NCBI RefSeq assembly: GCF_036588685.1
Contig: NC_086376.1
Span: 17,292,411-17,356,410, forward strand
Source of the DNA: Mytilus trossulus
Lineage: Eukaryota; Mollusca; Bivalvia; Mytilida; Mytilidae
DNA length: 64,000 nt
Direction: 5' to 3'
Positions within the stretch are counted from its first letter, which is position 1. The number at the start of each line of letters is the position of its first letter. The notes below the pieces were generated by a model that was not told the DNA's origin, ran no database searches, and saw only the letters and a list, made by a program, of their open reading frames with translations. The position numbers and the translations under genes are program-made. Positions 24,001 to 34,994 of the stretch are shown here, piece by piece.

Positions 24001-27000
24001 ACTCTTTATGTTAGGCAGTGATTTCGTCTAGTTAAAATCATAGACCAGGTGCAATTTTTCTAATTTGAATTTATTGTCTGAAAGAAATGCACTTCAACTT
24101 TAATGTGTTCGCGGGTCATTTAAGTTATACATTCATACCGGTATGCTGAGAAGTGCGCGCTTAAAATAAGGAAACACGAAAGACGTAGTTCACTGATTAT
24201 TTAAATGGTTTTTCATTATGCTTATGTAGGTCATATGGGATGATAAATATAACGGTACTTCTTACAATTATAATGAAGAAAACTACACTTAAGCCCGCCA
24301 AATTGAATTATGTTTAACAATTATGTTTAAAAACTAAAAACATGTTTTTGATTCAGAAGTATCTGCGAGTAGCACAAATACCCCCTTTTTGGCAGTCAAA
24401 CCAGGCAGAAATTGTATAGCAAAAAAAAAATTTACACAAGCATGCTGGAATCATAAGGAATAGTGTTAACTGGAGAAGTGTGATATGTTGATTACTAAAA
24501 CAAAAACAATTTAAATAGGCTGTGCCTTTCAGTCATGATCAAACATAACATACATAACAGACATTTTGTGAGGCCAAACTTATATTACATACCTGGTTCA
24601 GGATTTCAATACTCCAGACGCTCTATTTATCTTCATACGACACTTATGCCTCGCAAGAGTTACCAACACAGTAAAAAAATATTTATTTACAGACATAGTA
24701 AAGTATAATAAATTTGTTTTAACACTCTAACCTGGTTTTGGTGAGATATCAATGTCATCTAAAAAAAGAAAAAAAAGAAGCTATTGAAGTTAATTCTTTA
24801 TAATTAATATATTGCAAATGTGAAGGGGTTAATAAATATGTCATTATATTTTGTATGCATTACACATAAATATGTATTATATAATGGTTAACTTTTATAA
24901 ATTAATATTTTGATGGAGAGTTGTCTCATTGGCACTCGCATCACATCTTCCTATATCTATCATACTTGAATACGTTGTATCTTTATGACGATTATGTTGG
25001 AGGCCTTATCCATTAATATATTGTATTCATTAACATGAATAAGTTGTATTCATTAACATGAATATGTTGTATTCATTAACATGAATATGCTGTATTCATT
25101 AACATGAATATGTTGTTTTCATTAACATGAAAATGTTGTACTCATTAACATGAATATGTTGTATTCATTAACATGAATATGTTGTATTCATTAACATGAA
25201 TATGTTGTATTCATTAACATGAATATGTTGTATGCAATAACATGAATATGTTGTATTCAATAACATGAATATGTTGTATGAAGTAACATGGATATGTTGT
25301 ATGAAGTAACATGGATATGTTGTATGCAGTAACATGAATATGCATTATTTAGGAATATGTTGTATTTATTATACTTGAATATGTTGTATCATTATATGAT
25401 GATTATGTTGTACGGCTTATATATGAATATGTTGTATGCATTAACACGAATATGGTATATGCAGTATACATGAATATGATGTATCCATTTTATGTGAATG
25501 GCCTGTATCCGTTATACTTATATGTTGTATGCATTCTACATGAAACTGTTGTATGTATTATACATGAATATATTATATACATTATACAAGAATATATTGA
25601 ATGAATAAAGGCAACAGTAGTATACCGCTGTTCGAAACTGATAAATCGATAGAAAAAAGATCAAATCCGGGATACTAACTAAAACTGAAGGAAACGCATT
25701 AAATATAACCGGAGAACAACGACCCAACATTAGAATGTAACACACAAATAAATGAACTAATCATTAGACAAAATCCGACGAATAATAGCTAACAAAAGGC
25801 AACAGGTTTTGAATTTTGAAGTTTGTTAAATAACTTCTGATGCAAAGCTTTATACTCAAGAATTTGTATACAAGGTGCAATAATTTTAAAGCTAACGCCA
25901 ACTATTAAGATTCTGATACATTCTTGGTTGTCAAATATTCCGATTTGAGCCTTCCAGATGAAGATGCATCCTGTATAGGGATTTGGGCGCATGAAATGTA
26001 TAATGTGTTGTTTTGATTTTTTATAGTTTTAACCCCGCTGCATTTTTGTGCCTGTCAGGAGCCTCTGGCCTTTGTTAGTCTTGTATGCATTTTAATTCTA
26101 GTTTCTTTATTATATTTCGGAGTAACATTTGTAAGTATGACGTCTATTTTAACTGAAGAAATATACATTTTTGTTTCGGGGCCAGCTAAAGCAAGGCTTT
26201 GGGTGCGGGATTTTCTCGCTGCATTGAAGACCAACTGGTGGCTTTTGGTTGTTATCTGTTCTCTGATCGGGTTGTTGTTACTTTGTATTCTTTTTAGATA
26301 CACTTTGTACAATAATTAATATTTCAAATCATTCTACACGTAGTATGAATTCAATTAATATAAAGTAGTAATAGTGAATTTTTTTTTCAAAACCACCTTT
26401 ACGTAGCCTACCAATCTTCATTTCCACCTTGAACTTGGAATGTTGCACGTTCATTGGCTAAATTAATTATGCGGTTTGCAGTGCTTGTATATGCTTGCCT
26501 CATTGACATTAAAACCTAAATAGCATAATTTCTAAAATGGTCTTGCTATGTTGTGATGATTTAATAAATCAACAATATTTTTACTGTAAAATTCCAATTG
26601 CCGAGATTTTTTTAACATTTAATCGTATAAATAGATGTGTAGTGGAAAATAGAAACTTTCAGTATGTGCATTTTAAAGTGTTATACTCTTAAATGGATCT
26701 CATCGCCAATGTTACCCGTTTAATATAAGCCCTATTGATGATAAACAATATTGTGCCCGGGTATATACATGTAAGCCATAAACTGTCTTAAATCATTATT
26801 GGATGTGCTCCTCATTAGAAGTTACAGAAAAGAAGAAGAAGTAGTATTTAAGTTTTTAACAGTCAATAACAGGAAGAGAAAGCAACAAACAAAATAAAAG
26901 ATATGCATAAAACATACCACATAAAGGAATGGTGCAATACCCGAAATCTGTATATGATGTAAAACACCAAGGTCCCTGTAAGTCACCATCAGGATTTCGA

Positions 27001-28056
27001 CAATAGTTATGTTGATCTGTTCGACTTTCATAACCATATATTTTGGACCAATCCTGGCATTTAAGTCCAGTACGTGAAGTATTAACGGTTCCAGTATAAT
27101 CTAGGCCCTCAGTATTTTGTATGCACTCTTTTGCTTAATTGTAACAAATAAAATTGAATCAGTATTCAAATCATTTTGATTAAATTGTGATACTTTTAAG
27201 TTTATATATTTAAACATGTTGTAAAATCAATTTCCTTTAATTAGCCACCATATGCCTCTTATGTTAAGATGCGATTTACCCACTGTTTAATGAACATCTA
27301 AGAATTATCACAATGCACGTCCAGTGATGACATTTTATTTCTGGCTACATTACAAGCGAAGTTATGTATAGTGTTAAACATTATCCTAAATAATATTTTA
27401 CTCTTTTTCCCTTCTGATTTTTAATGACGTCCAAACCATCATAATAGCATTAACGGTACCAAATTTCCTGCACCAGATGCGCATTCCGACTATACATGTC
27501 TCTTCAGTGTTGCTCGAGGTCAAACTATTTGAAATCCAAAGCTTATATACAAGATGAAGAACTATAATCCTAAAGGTCCAAAAGGTATAGCCAAATCCAT
27601 AGAATGAACCAGAGCTTTGCATGAGGGAAGGTATTTCATTTGTTGTGTTGCTTATGTTAGGTCCGTTATAGTTAGACCAACATGGAAACGTACTAAGGTT
27701 ACACGATTTTCGACGTAAGCAGAATGAAGTTAGATTCATTCCTTCCTCTTGCATGTTGACTTGTCATTTCAAATATTAACATGAAAAGAAAAACTACTTT
27801 GAAACTTAATTGCTATAATATGAACACCTTAAGATAATGTTACAAGTACACAACCACCACGAACGAGCCGTCATTTATTCAAGATTGGCTTAAAATGTTA
27901 TTGCTGAGTACTTGTCATTTTTAATATGAAGTTGTCATTAACTATTATCATGGCGATCTAATTGACCTATCTAGATTAAATCATACCTGCTACATAGAAT
28001 GCCAACATCACACAAAACCAAATTCCACAGAAGACATAACTAGTCGAACACGTCAT
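19651..28056 (-). CDS. Secreted three-kringle, C-type lectin protein
   Basis: Nine minus-strand exons, all phase-consistent: 28056-27987 (signal peptide), 27133-26918 (kringle 1), 24758-24732 (linker), 23470-23234 (kringle 2), 22410-22384 (linker), 21682-21446 (kringle 3), 21044-20956, 20442-20340 and 19871-19651 (C-type lectin domain). The sum is 1,227 bases, 408 residues. Each kringle has six cysteines with the NYCRNPD and GPWC signatures. Linking kringle 3 to the lectin exons is inference: no signal peptide exon is seen between them, and a GTGTGT donor sits exactly where kringles 1 and 2 have GTATGT, making the kringle 3 exon 237 bases like kringle 2. If that donor is not used, translation stops at 21431-21429 (276 residues) and the lectin exons form a separate gene of unseen start. 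No protease domain is present. Kringles bind proteins or lysine-like ligands; the lectin domain may bind glycans. Confidence 0.62.
21429..21682 (-). CDS. Kringle 3 exon with alternative 3' end
   Basis: Kringle: [43 protein letters not shown]. After the sixth cysteine the frame runs SVLFN and stops (TGA at 21431-21429). An A|GTGTGT donor at 21445 lies exactly at the sixth-cysteine boundary used by kringles 1 and 2 and would join in frame to the lectin exon at 21044. A TTTATT (AATAAA on this strand) at 21330-21335 could serve the short form. Confidence 0.85.
22384..22410 (-). CDS. 27-base linker micro-exon 2
   Basis: Acceptor TTTTTTTTCAAG, residues DGFEISAKP, donor GTAAGA; phase 1-1. Same length and PKP/AKP ending as linker 1. 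Confidence 0.7.
23234..23470 (-). CDS. Kringle 2 exon
   Basis: 237 bases, phase 1-1, GTATGT donor. A typical kringle: [44 protein letters not shown]. Closest match is the first kringle of the paralog at 34994-34757. Confidence 0.9.
24598..24660 (+). repeat. Short degenerate hammerhead-type repeat fragment
   Basis: Resembles the GGTACCAGGATT...GCCAGACGC start of the family (CAGGATTTCAATACTCCAGA) but without a ribozyme core. Lies in the intron between kringle 1 and linker 1... more exactly between linker 1 and kringle 2. Confidence 0.4.
24732..24758 (-). CDS. 27-base linker micro-exon 1
   Basis: Acceptor CTTTTTTTAG, then nine residues DDIDISPKP across the junction, then a GTTAGA donor; phase 1-1. 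Matching micro-exons occur before kringle 3 (22410-22384) and in the paralog (33826-33806). Confidence 0.7.
24990..25605 (+). repeat. 23-bp minisatellite, hairpin-forming
   Basis: In the intron between kringle 1 and linker 1. The best copies (25020-25260) repeat TTG plus TATTCATTAACATGAATA plus TG. Each unit holds an inverted repeat, TATTCAT and ATGAATA around a TAAC loop. Copies decay towards 25605 (ATACATGAATATGTTG variants). Confidence 0.9.
25605..25790 (+). repeat. Dispersed repeat copy (family F), partial
   Basis: AAGGCAACAGTAGTATACCG through AACACACAAATAAATGAACT, matching 31133 and 36146 onwards. Directly abuts the minisatellite. Confidence 0.7.
26030..26300 (-). repeat. Dispersed repeat copy (family C)
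   Basis: In reverse orientation it contains the GACCAGAGAACA-type block, CACCCAAAGCCTTGCT and the GGCCAGAGGCTCCTGAC end. Related copies at 43258-43530 and 50288-50530. The 60-residue ORF at 26137-26319 (+) is wholly inside this repeat. Confidence 0.7.
26918..27133 (-). CDS. Kringle 1 exon
   Basis: 216 bases, phase 1-1. Six cysteines: ECIQ, LKCQDW, NYCRNPD, GPWCFT, GYC, PLC. It is 21 bases shorter than kringle 2, and the region between the fourth and fifth cysteines (FTSYTDFGYC) lacks the tryptophan of kringles 2 and 3, so ligand binding may differ. Confidence 0.85.
27430..27610 (-). repeat. Second hammerhead-type repeat family, copy 1
   Basis: Sequence order (GGTACCAAATTTCCTGCACCAG, CTCTTCAGTGTTGCTCGAGG, then AGGTCCAAAAGGTATAGCC) parallels 63580-63740. 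Located in the first intron of the kringle-lectin gene. The ribozyme part is given as its own entry. Confidence 0.6.
27468..27516 (-). ncRNA. Hammerhead-like motif, CTGAAGA type (decayed)
   Basis: Minus strand: stem I arm GCAACA, core CTGAAGA (fits CUGANGA), stem II GAC-loop-GUC, GGAA in place of GAAA, stem III TGCGCA, cleavage triplet ATC, stem I arm TGGTGC. Stem I has one A-G mismatch. The GAAA change predicts weak or no activity. Confidence 0.45.
27987..28056 (-). CDS. Signal-peptide exon of the kringle-lectin gene
   Basis: ATG at 28056. 23 codons plus one base: a hydrophobic run from YVFCGIWFCVMLAFYVA, then a GTATGA donor. TAG directly precedes AACAAGATG, a context identical to the paralog at 35447, so an upstream untranslated exon may splice here. 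Confidence 0.75.
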
Positions 28057-29522
28057 CTTGTTCTACAAAACATAGTGATATCATTTGTAAATTATTACGT
28101 TACTGTTAAATTTTGGTAATATCCATTTGACGTGGCTCGTTACCTATACATTCCATCATTGTGTTATTGTGCTATCGTAAGAATTGTATTCTTTACTTTC
28201 GTTTTTGCCTATGTGCTTTGTGTTTATGCCTTTTGTTTTTCTTTGTTGACATATTTGTTTGTTTTTATAGTGATTCAGATTATAACTGAGTTATGATTGC
28301 TGTACTCCTATTCTGAAATTTTACCTATTATGTCTGTTTGTTTTGTTCAAAGATCGTTGTGAATATAATGGAATTTATGCAACTGTCATACAAGTAAGAA
28401 ATTAAGAAATCTATAAAACCAGGTTTTACCCAAAATGTTCTACTTCAACCACAAACATATTCGACTACAATTGTAGTAGCATCAATTTCACTGACACCAC
28501 TAATACATTTTCATAATATGGGGAAAACAATCACTCGCCAGAGTTTCTGAACTGTTGTTAATCATTATACGTAGTTACATATAATAATTGATAATATTGC
28601 ATAGCAATATGATATTTCCCACAGAAAGTAACCAAAAGTAACCGTTCAATAAATTCCAATATTGCACTAGTACAATAAATCTTCCAAATTCATGACGTCA
28701 TCAACAACAAAATATTAGTTTAAACCAGTTTTTTTTTTGGCATGAATATTTGGAAATAGTGTTCCTCTTAGAACATATATTGCACTCGCAACCTCGTGCA
28801 AAATAAAATTCTTCTCGGCACAATATTCATGCAATAACCCTATATTATTTCATAGCAATATAATATTTCCCCCACAAGGTAACCCAAAGTTAGCGTGCAA
28901 TAAATTCCAATATTGCTCTAGTACAATTAATCTTCATTTAACATAAAAGAAAACAAAAGATGAATTAAAAAATCATGAAAACTGGCGCTTCGAATGACGC
29001 ACCCAAACCTGTATTCTTTATTTTAAAACTGAACAGATATGTTATATATTATACTGAAATACTGTACTTAATTTAGACGAACTAAAAACACAAACATGTA
29101 AACATATCTCACTTGTCATATATGCCTACAGTGATGTGTAATCGTATCCGTCTAGTTTCACAAATTGATAAGAGATCGTTGTTAGTGTGCAAATGTACGC
29201 ACTTAGAAAAGAATAGTTGTTACGCTTTTATAAATTATTGACATTAATGCTTTCCTCTGAAAACTTGTTGGTCACTTAAAAATTACATTTTTTATCAGCA
29301 AATCATAATAAATTTAACCTTCAACTATAATTCTTTTAAACGTAGAATGGAATTTGTCTTAAAGGTCAATATCATTTTCCAAAAATTTGCAAGTTTTATG
29401 ATAATCATCATTAATACTTTCAACATTATTCATATTCATACACATCGTATTACACCTTACGTTATTAGTTTGTTCATCTTTTTAATATTTAAATACACAA
29501 TTGTGTTATTTAGATTATAATA
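28057..29522. other. Intergenic stretch with a partial direct repeat
   Basis: 28320-28450 matches the family E 5' part. 28598-28685 and 28850-28930 are a direct repeat (TAGCAATATGATATTTCCC, CAATAAATTCCAATATTGC) about 255 bp apart. No gene recognised. Confidence 0.5.
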
Positions 29523-29745
29523 TGGAGCCTCTCTCTTTTTTCTCCTGCTTGTCCAGACTCTCACCTCCTTACACTTCTCTCTCTTGTTTTATCTCTTCTA
29601 TTTCCCCTCTCTGTCTCTGTCCATCTCTCTGGTCTCTGTATCTCTCTCTCTCCTCACTTCACTCTCCACTTACCCATTTTCTCTCTCATCCTAGCTGATC
29701 AGACTTTTTCCTCCTCGCTCTCTCTCTCTCTCTTTCGTATTCCGT
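29523..29745 (+). repeat. Pyrimidine-rich (CT)n tract
   Basis: Long run of CTCTCT and TCTCC words with interruptions; the ORF through it is low complexity. Confidence 0.85.
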
Positions 29746-30559
29746 AACCTTTTCAAATGAACGTGCTTATTGATAACTCATATTAATGTGATTTATACCC
29801 AGATAGCTTTCTTTGCTTTCTTTGTGGAGTAATATCTCTATGAATCGTATTTCTTTGTAATTCATTTCTATGTTGGACTTTCAAATAGGTTTTAATCAAG
29901 TTTGCAATATATTCCATCGTTTTTTCTCGTTTTATAAAAAGAGGTATACATTCTCAATATCCTATTGCTCTTGTTCTGATTGACCTATTAGAATTAAACA
30001 GAAGGCATAACATAAAATATGAAAATCTATTGAGTTAGAGCTTGAAATTTATTAGTCGTTTCGAATAGGCGCAGCAACACATATTTTGCATCATTTAATC
30101 AGATAGTCAACATACATGTGCAACATCGATAACTACGATCAAGTTATACACAACAACTTACAATTGCAAGAGTGCGGACTAAGACGTACAGTGCAAAAGG
30201 CAATTATTTAATTTGGTAGCAGCATTTCTTTGGAACAATCTTCCGAACAGTTTTTGACAATGCAAGTCCCTATAGTGCTTAAATGTCACAGTAAACTCGT
30301 TTTGATCGCTTGCTTTAAGATAGGATTTTTCTTTTTTTTCCCTTTACGAGTTTTTAATAGTTTTATATCTTCTTTGTTTCATAAAAAAGATTGGCCAAGG
30401 TAGGTACGAGTATCTTGCCTTGGGAAGGGACAACTCTTACTTTAACAGACTGTTGGGTTCAAATGAAAACCAATGATGTCCACTACTTTTTCGTTATTAT
30501 TATGGGGCTGGTTTTATACAGGAACTTCTTAGAAGAAGGATAAGACGTAAGCAATATTC

Positions 30560-31800
30560 TTTAACTTTGCTTTCCGGTATAAAGATGATGTTGTCTCACT
30601 GAATTATTCAAAATTTAGTGACTATGTTAAACGCATCTATCCATTCGAACAAGAGATAAAGGATTCAACAGATATAAATAAGTCTGCTAATCTTGACTTA
30701 CATCTAGAAATTGACAATTAACTTTACGACAAAAGCGATATTTTCAGCTTCCCTATTTAGCGACTTTCCAGCAGCGCCTGCATACGGAGTACATATCTTC
30801 CCCTTGATACGATATTCCCTAGCGTGTATTTCGTATAATGATTTTCTTGATAGATGGTTGCTGTTCACAAGGAAGCTATTTTACCAATAGTTCAAAATAG
30901 CAAAATACTAAACTCCAAAGAAAATTCAAAACGGAAAGTCCCTAATCAAATGTCACAAACAAATGATAAAACACATCAAACGTATGAATAACAACTGTCA
31001 TATTCCTTATTTGGTACAGGCATTTTCAAATGTAGAAAATGGTGGATTAAAACGTGTTTTATAGCGTGAAACATCTCACTTGTATGATAGTCGCAACAAA
31101 TTCAATTATATTTAAAACTATGTGTGAAAAATAAAGGCAACAGTAGTTTACTACTGTACGAAATTCATAAATCGATTGAGAAAAAAAAACTGAGGGAAAC
31201 ACTTCAAATACAAGGGAAGAATTACGACAGATCATTTATATTTAACACACACAGAAACGAATTACAATATAACAATGGCCCTTTTCCTGACCTTGCACAG
31301 TACAATTTAAGAAAAAGATGGTAGGTTGAACCTGGTTTTGTGGCATGCCAAACCTCCCGCTTTTACGGCAATGTTAAATATAACATTAAAATGACAACTT
31401 TACATGAAAGGACTAAACAGACATTATGGGCAAAGAAGCCACAATAATGGTACAGCTGTCATCATTGTGTCAAAATCTGAAAACAAACAGATATTGATTT
31501 CATTCCTTTGTAAATTTTACGGACTCCATCACGAGTTGTTCGACCGTTATGGAATGACCGTTTCACAGATGATATCGGATATGTTCATTATGTTGTTAGT
31601 ACAATCCGCTCCCCTTTTCACTACGAATGTGACCTACCGTGTTTGTAATAACATGAACAACAAGACGGTTGCCATATATGAAGCAGGGTCTGCTTACCAT
31701 TCCGGAGCACCTGAGATCAACCTCAAGTGTTTGGTTGGGTTCGTGTTGCTTAGTCTTTAGTTTCCTATGTTGTGTCTTATGTACTTTCTCATTTATGTTT
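30560..31800 (+). pseudogene. Reverse-transcriptase element relic, interrupted
   Basis: Frame from 30560: FNFAFRYKDDVVSLNYSKF, then IYPFEQEIKDSTDINKSAN, LDLHLEIDN and a stop. YKDD stands where the RT motif YIDD is expected. RT sequence continues to about 30895 (LDRWLLFTRKLF), is replaced by family F sequence (30900 to about 31440), then resumes FYGLHHELFDRYGMTVSQM and ISDMF. The 3' flank is shared with 14100-14395. A dead copy with a later insertion. Confidence 0.65.
31133..31400 (+). repeat. Dispersed repeat copy (family F)
   Basis: AAGGCAACAGTAGTTTACTA to the TTAAAATGACAAC end; inserted in the RT relic. The 66-residue ORF here is repeat sequence. Confidence 0.75.
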
Positions 31801-32120
31801 GTCTTTACATGTTTTAGCCATTCCGTTTTTAGTTTGTTTGTTTAGTTACGAGTGACATTGTAGACATCGAATTTTAGCTAAGTAAGTGTGTACATTACCA
31901 GACAATACAACCATCTTATAAAGACAGACAAATAACGCATTACTTTTTGTATTTGACATAACTTTATTAATAGTATATTACATCGTATGGAATATTCAGT
32001 TTGAAAAATTCAAAAACAAGACAAATATTATAGATATTTTAAGAAACTGTTATAATGCGTGTTAAGCAAGATTAAAAAAGTGGACTTATTCCTTATTCTT
32101 CAATAATATAGACAAAATGT

Positions 32121-32398
32121 TTATCTTGACCAAAAACCAGATGTAGGGGTGGGGGCCACACCACAATAAGGTATATCACAAAATTCATATCTTGTATCTG
32201 GGTCGGTTGTATAACACCATGGACCATTCGGTTGATTGTCTGGATTTCGGCAGAAATTTTCCTGGTCTGCTAATTTAACCGAGAACACATGCTTGTGTGG
32301 AACAATCGATCACCAAGCTTGACACTTTTGTCCATTTTTTGTTTTGCTGATTGTTCCAGTATAATTTTTTCCCTGTTTATTCATTCTACAATCTTGGT
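32121..32398 (-). pseudogene. Paralog kringle 2 exon with in-frame TGA
   Basis: QDCRMNKQGKNYTG, QKCQAW, stop, then [33 protein letters not shown] and a tail to TAA at 32123-32121. The intact homolog has serine (QAWSSLVP) where TGA stands. Confidence 0.8.
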
Positions 32399-33540
32399 CT
32401 GTAATAATCCAACATAAAATATTAAAGGCCACGAATATTTGGTTTCGGTCAAAATTAGCATGGTAGACCTCTTTAAAATCGACCTTTTGTCATACTTCGG
32501 CCACTGTATTATATCATCATATTTTAGATGATATATTATTTCACACATTTAATTTGCAAATCCTGATATCGCTGTTTGTTTTATCTATATTACGATATTA
32601 TTTTATTTTAAAAGGCTAAAATATCACGCTATTTATATATATTTGCATTGATATTATATAATATTTTTTTTGTTTTTTTCTCATAGTGAAGATAATGTTT
32701 ATGTTACCGAAAATGCGTGTTAAGCAAGATGGAAAAAAACAAACCTACATGAATATTTAAAAAGCAAAATTAATAATATATAATGAAATGAAGTCAACTG
32801 AGTAGGAGTATACAATTATGGCCCGTTGAAGAGGTGAATATCCAAAATTGTCAACACGAGAAGGTTAAGTGAAATAACGTTCAAGGGTTGACAATTTTGA
32901 CTATTCATCGATTCTAAGGGGCCACAATTGATTTATTATACCGAACTATTAGTGGAAAGGCCTTTCGAACACTTCTATATGTTTTAAATAACAAAATCAA
33001 AGACAAGTTGACGTCAGATGAAAATACATTTGTGTTCTAGAATTTCTAGATTGTACAACAAAAGTAGAATCTTTTTGTAAAATATTGATGGCCCTGAAAA
33101 GGACCGTTACTCTATAAGAGCTATCATCAGCTGCTGTCACTCTATTCATGTGTAATGCCTTATTTCCTCGTCTTTTTTTCTTCTTCGTCTCTAGGTTAGC
33201 TTCAACTGTAACGTGAACGCTGCCATTTTGTTTATTTACGTCTGTGACGTCATAATCATGGGAGATAACTCAAGTACAAATCAACAATCTCAAAAGGTTA
33301 TTCGCCGGTGAATAATAGGGTTATTCACCGCTGATGGAAATTTGTAGGGTTATTCGTCCTTCCTTGCAATTGAATGAAAAACAACTGAATTAATCCATGT
33401 CACGTGACAACGTTTCACCCAATAGTATTGTTTAAAATATATGTAAGGTATAATAATAACTGATATGTTGTCGGCGATTGAACTGAATCTATATTAACGA
33501 TGCTTTTATTACGGTATGCTACTTATGGTTCTGCATTTGT

Positions 33541-33690
33541 ATCTATATATTCATACACTATCTATTATATATTTATACTTATCTATTATATATTTATACA
33601 CTATCTATTATATATTTATACACTATCTATTATATATTTATACACTATCTATTATATATATCTACCATATCTTTATATTTATACTACATT
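33541..33690 (+). repeat. 22-bp AT-rich tandem repeat
   Basis: About five copies of ATCTATTATATATTTATACACT in the intron between the linker and kringle 2 of the disrupted paralog (unit written over two parts: ATCTATTATATA + TTTATACACT). Confidence 0.9.
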
Positions 33691-33805
33691 GCGTTATTCT
33701 TATAGATGATGTAAAGAATTGATATGGTCGTTCATAACATAATAGATAATGCACGCCAAGAGCATTGACATAGATATATCTATCAAAAACATTTGAAAGT
33801 CTTAC

Positions 33806-33826
33806 CTGGTTTTGGTGAGATGCAAT
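33806..33826 (-). other. 21-base linker micro-exon of the paralog
   Basis: Acceptor TTTATTCTAG, residues DCISPKP, donor GTAAGA; phase 1-1. Two codons shorter than the linkers of the intact gene. Confidence 0.6.
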
Positions 33827-34194
33827 CTAGAATAAAGGAGAATACGATAGATTATTTCTGTTAAATACAGATGCTGAAAAAAACAATCTATTTGGTATGG
33901 AAAATCAAGTCTTAAAGATGAAGTAAACAAAATACATGATGCTATTCTTCTAAATTCATTGAACGTAAAAAGTATTTAACCCAGGACTTTATAATGACGT
34001 GTTTGTATATTTCGAGACTGTTTCATTTTAACGAAACACCAAAAAATATGATAAAAAAACCAACAAACATTTCAACTACTTTATCTAACAATATTGTAAA
34101 GTGAATACCATTCAGATTCAGTTTTCAAACGCTCACTTGTGTTAAATTCCAATGTATAAATAGAAGATTGCAAAACATGTGATTTAAAGTTCAT

Positions 34195-34211
34195 ATATAT
34201 ATATATATATG
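34195..34211 (+). repeat. (AT)n microsatellite
   Basis: About eight AT units in an intron of the disrupted kringle paralog. Confidence 0.85.
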
Positions 34212-34756
34212 TACGTGTCATGACTTGTTACCATCTCCAAGTTATCAAAATTATTATTTGATGGTAAAGCATGAATTGAATATTCAATATGTGGATAATT
34301 AATGTATTAAAGTCATCATTTAAACAGTAGTTTGCCTTTCAATTCTGTACTGGCATGTAAATACGGATGTTATTTTATCTAAATTTCGAATTTATTAATA
34401 AAAATTAACAGTATTCTTCTTTTTTTCATTTTAAAAGAGAAACTCTTTACAAAAATAAAAGAAAAAGAGACGATTTTCATTCATGATTGCTTATTTCCTT
34501 TTTTAAAATGGAGATATTCTTTTGGCACCTTTTTCTTGATTTGTCACTCGATTATAATAATAATGTTTACTTGCAAGGTGTATTTTGTTTATATCATTAC
34601 TTCTACTTTAACAAAATGTATCCCGATTCAAAAACAGCACAGTACACATGTATCTCATTACACAAGCAATGTTATACTATTGATAACATGATTTGTGTTT
34701 TAACTACATAAAAATATTAAACAGGATTAAGAACAAAATATCAATATGAAACATAC

Positions 34757-34994
34757 CACAAAAAGGAACAGTGCAATATTCCCATTTCATATCAGGATCA
34801 GTTGTATAACACCAAGGTCCTAATGGTTCATTATCTGGGTTTCGACAAAAGTTTTGTTGATCTGCTAACGTTGTTGTGTAGATCTGTGGATGTGGATACG
34901 ATTCTTTCCAAGCTTGACAGGTTCGTCCAGTTTCTGTTGTACTTTTTTCCCCCAGCATAATCTACACCAAGCTGATCCTCTTTACATTCTTTCA
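34757..34994 (-). pseudogene. Paralog kringle 1 exon with +1 frameshift
   Basis: First frame: VKECKEDQLGVDYAGG. Second frame: [38 protein letters not shown], then a GTATGT donor. The frames meet at the homopolymer. Confidence 0.8.

Noticed and set aside
24990-25605. The 23-bp array as a CRISPR-like array
   Set aside because: Units abut with no unique spacers, and the window is eukaryotic; it is a minisatellite.
26137-26319. ATG-initiated 60-residue ORF with a clear hydrophobic span
   Set aside because: It lies wholly within a family C dispersed repeat, related to copies at 43.3 and 50.3 kb, inside an intron of the kringle-lectin gene.
29501-29698. 65-residue serine- and leucine-rich ORF
   Set aside because: Translation of a CT-rich low-complexity tract.
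33500-33722. Two overlapping tyrosine- and isoleucine-rich ORFs
   Set aside because: Translations of the 22-bp AT-rich tandem repeat.
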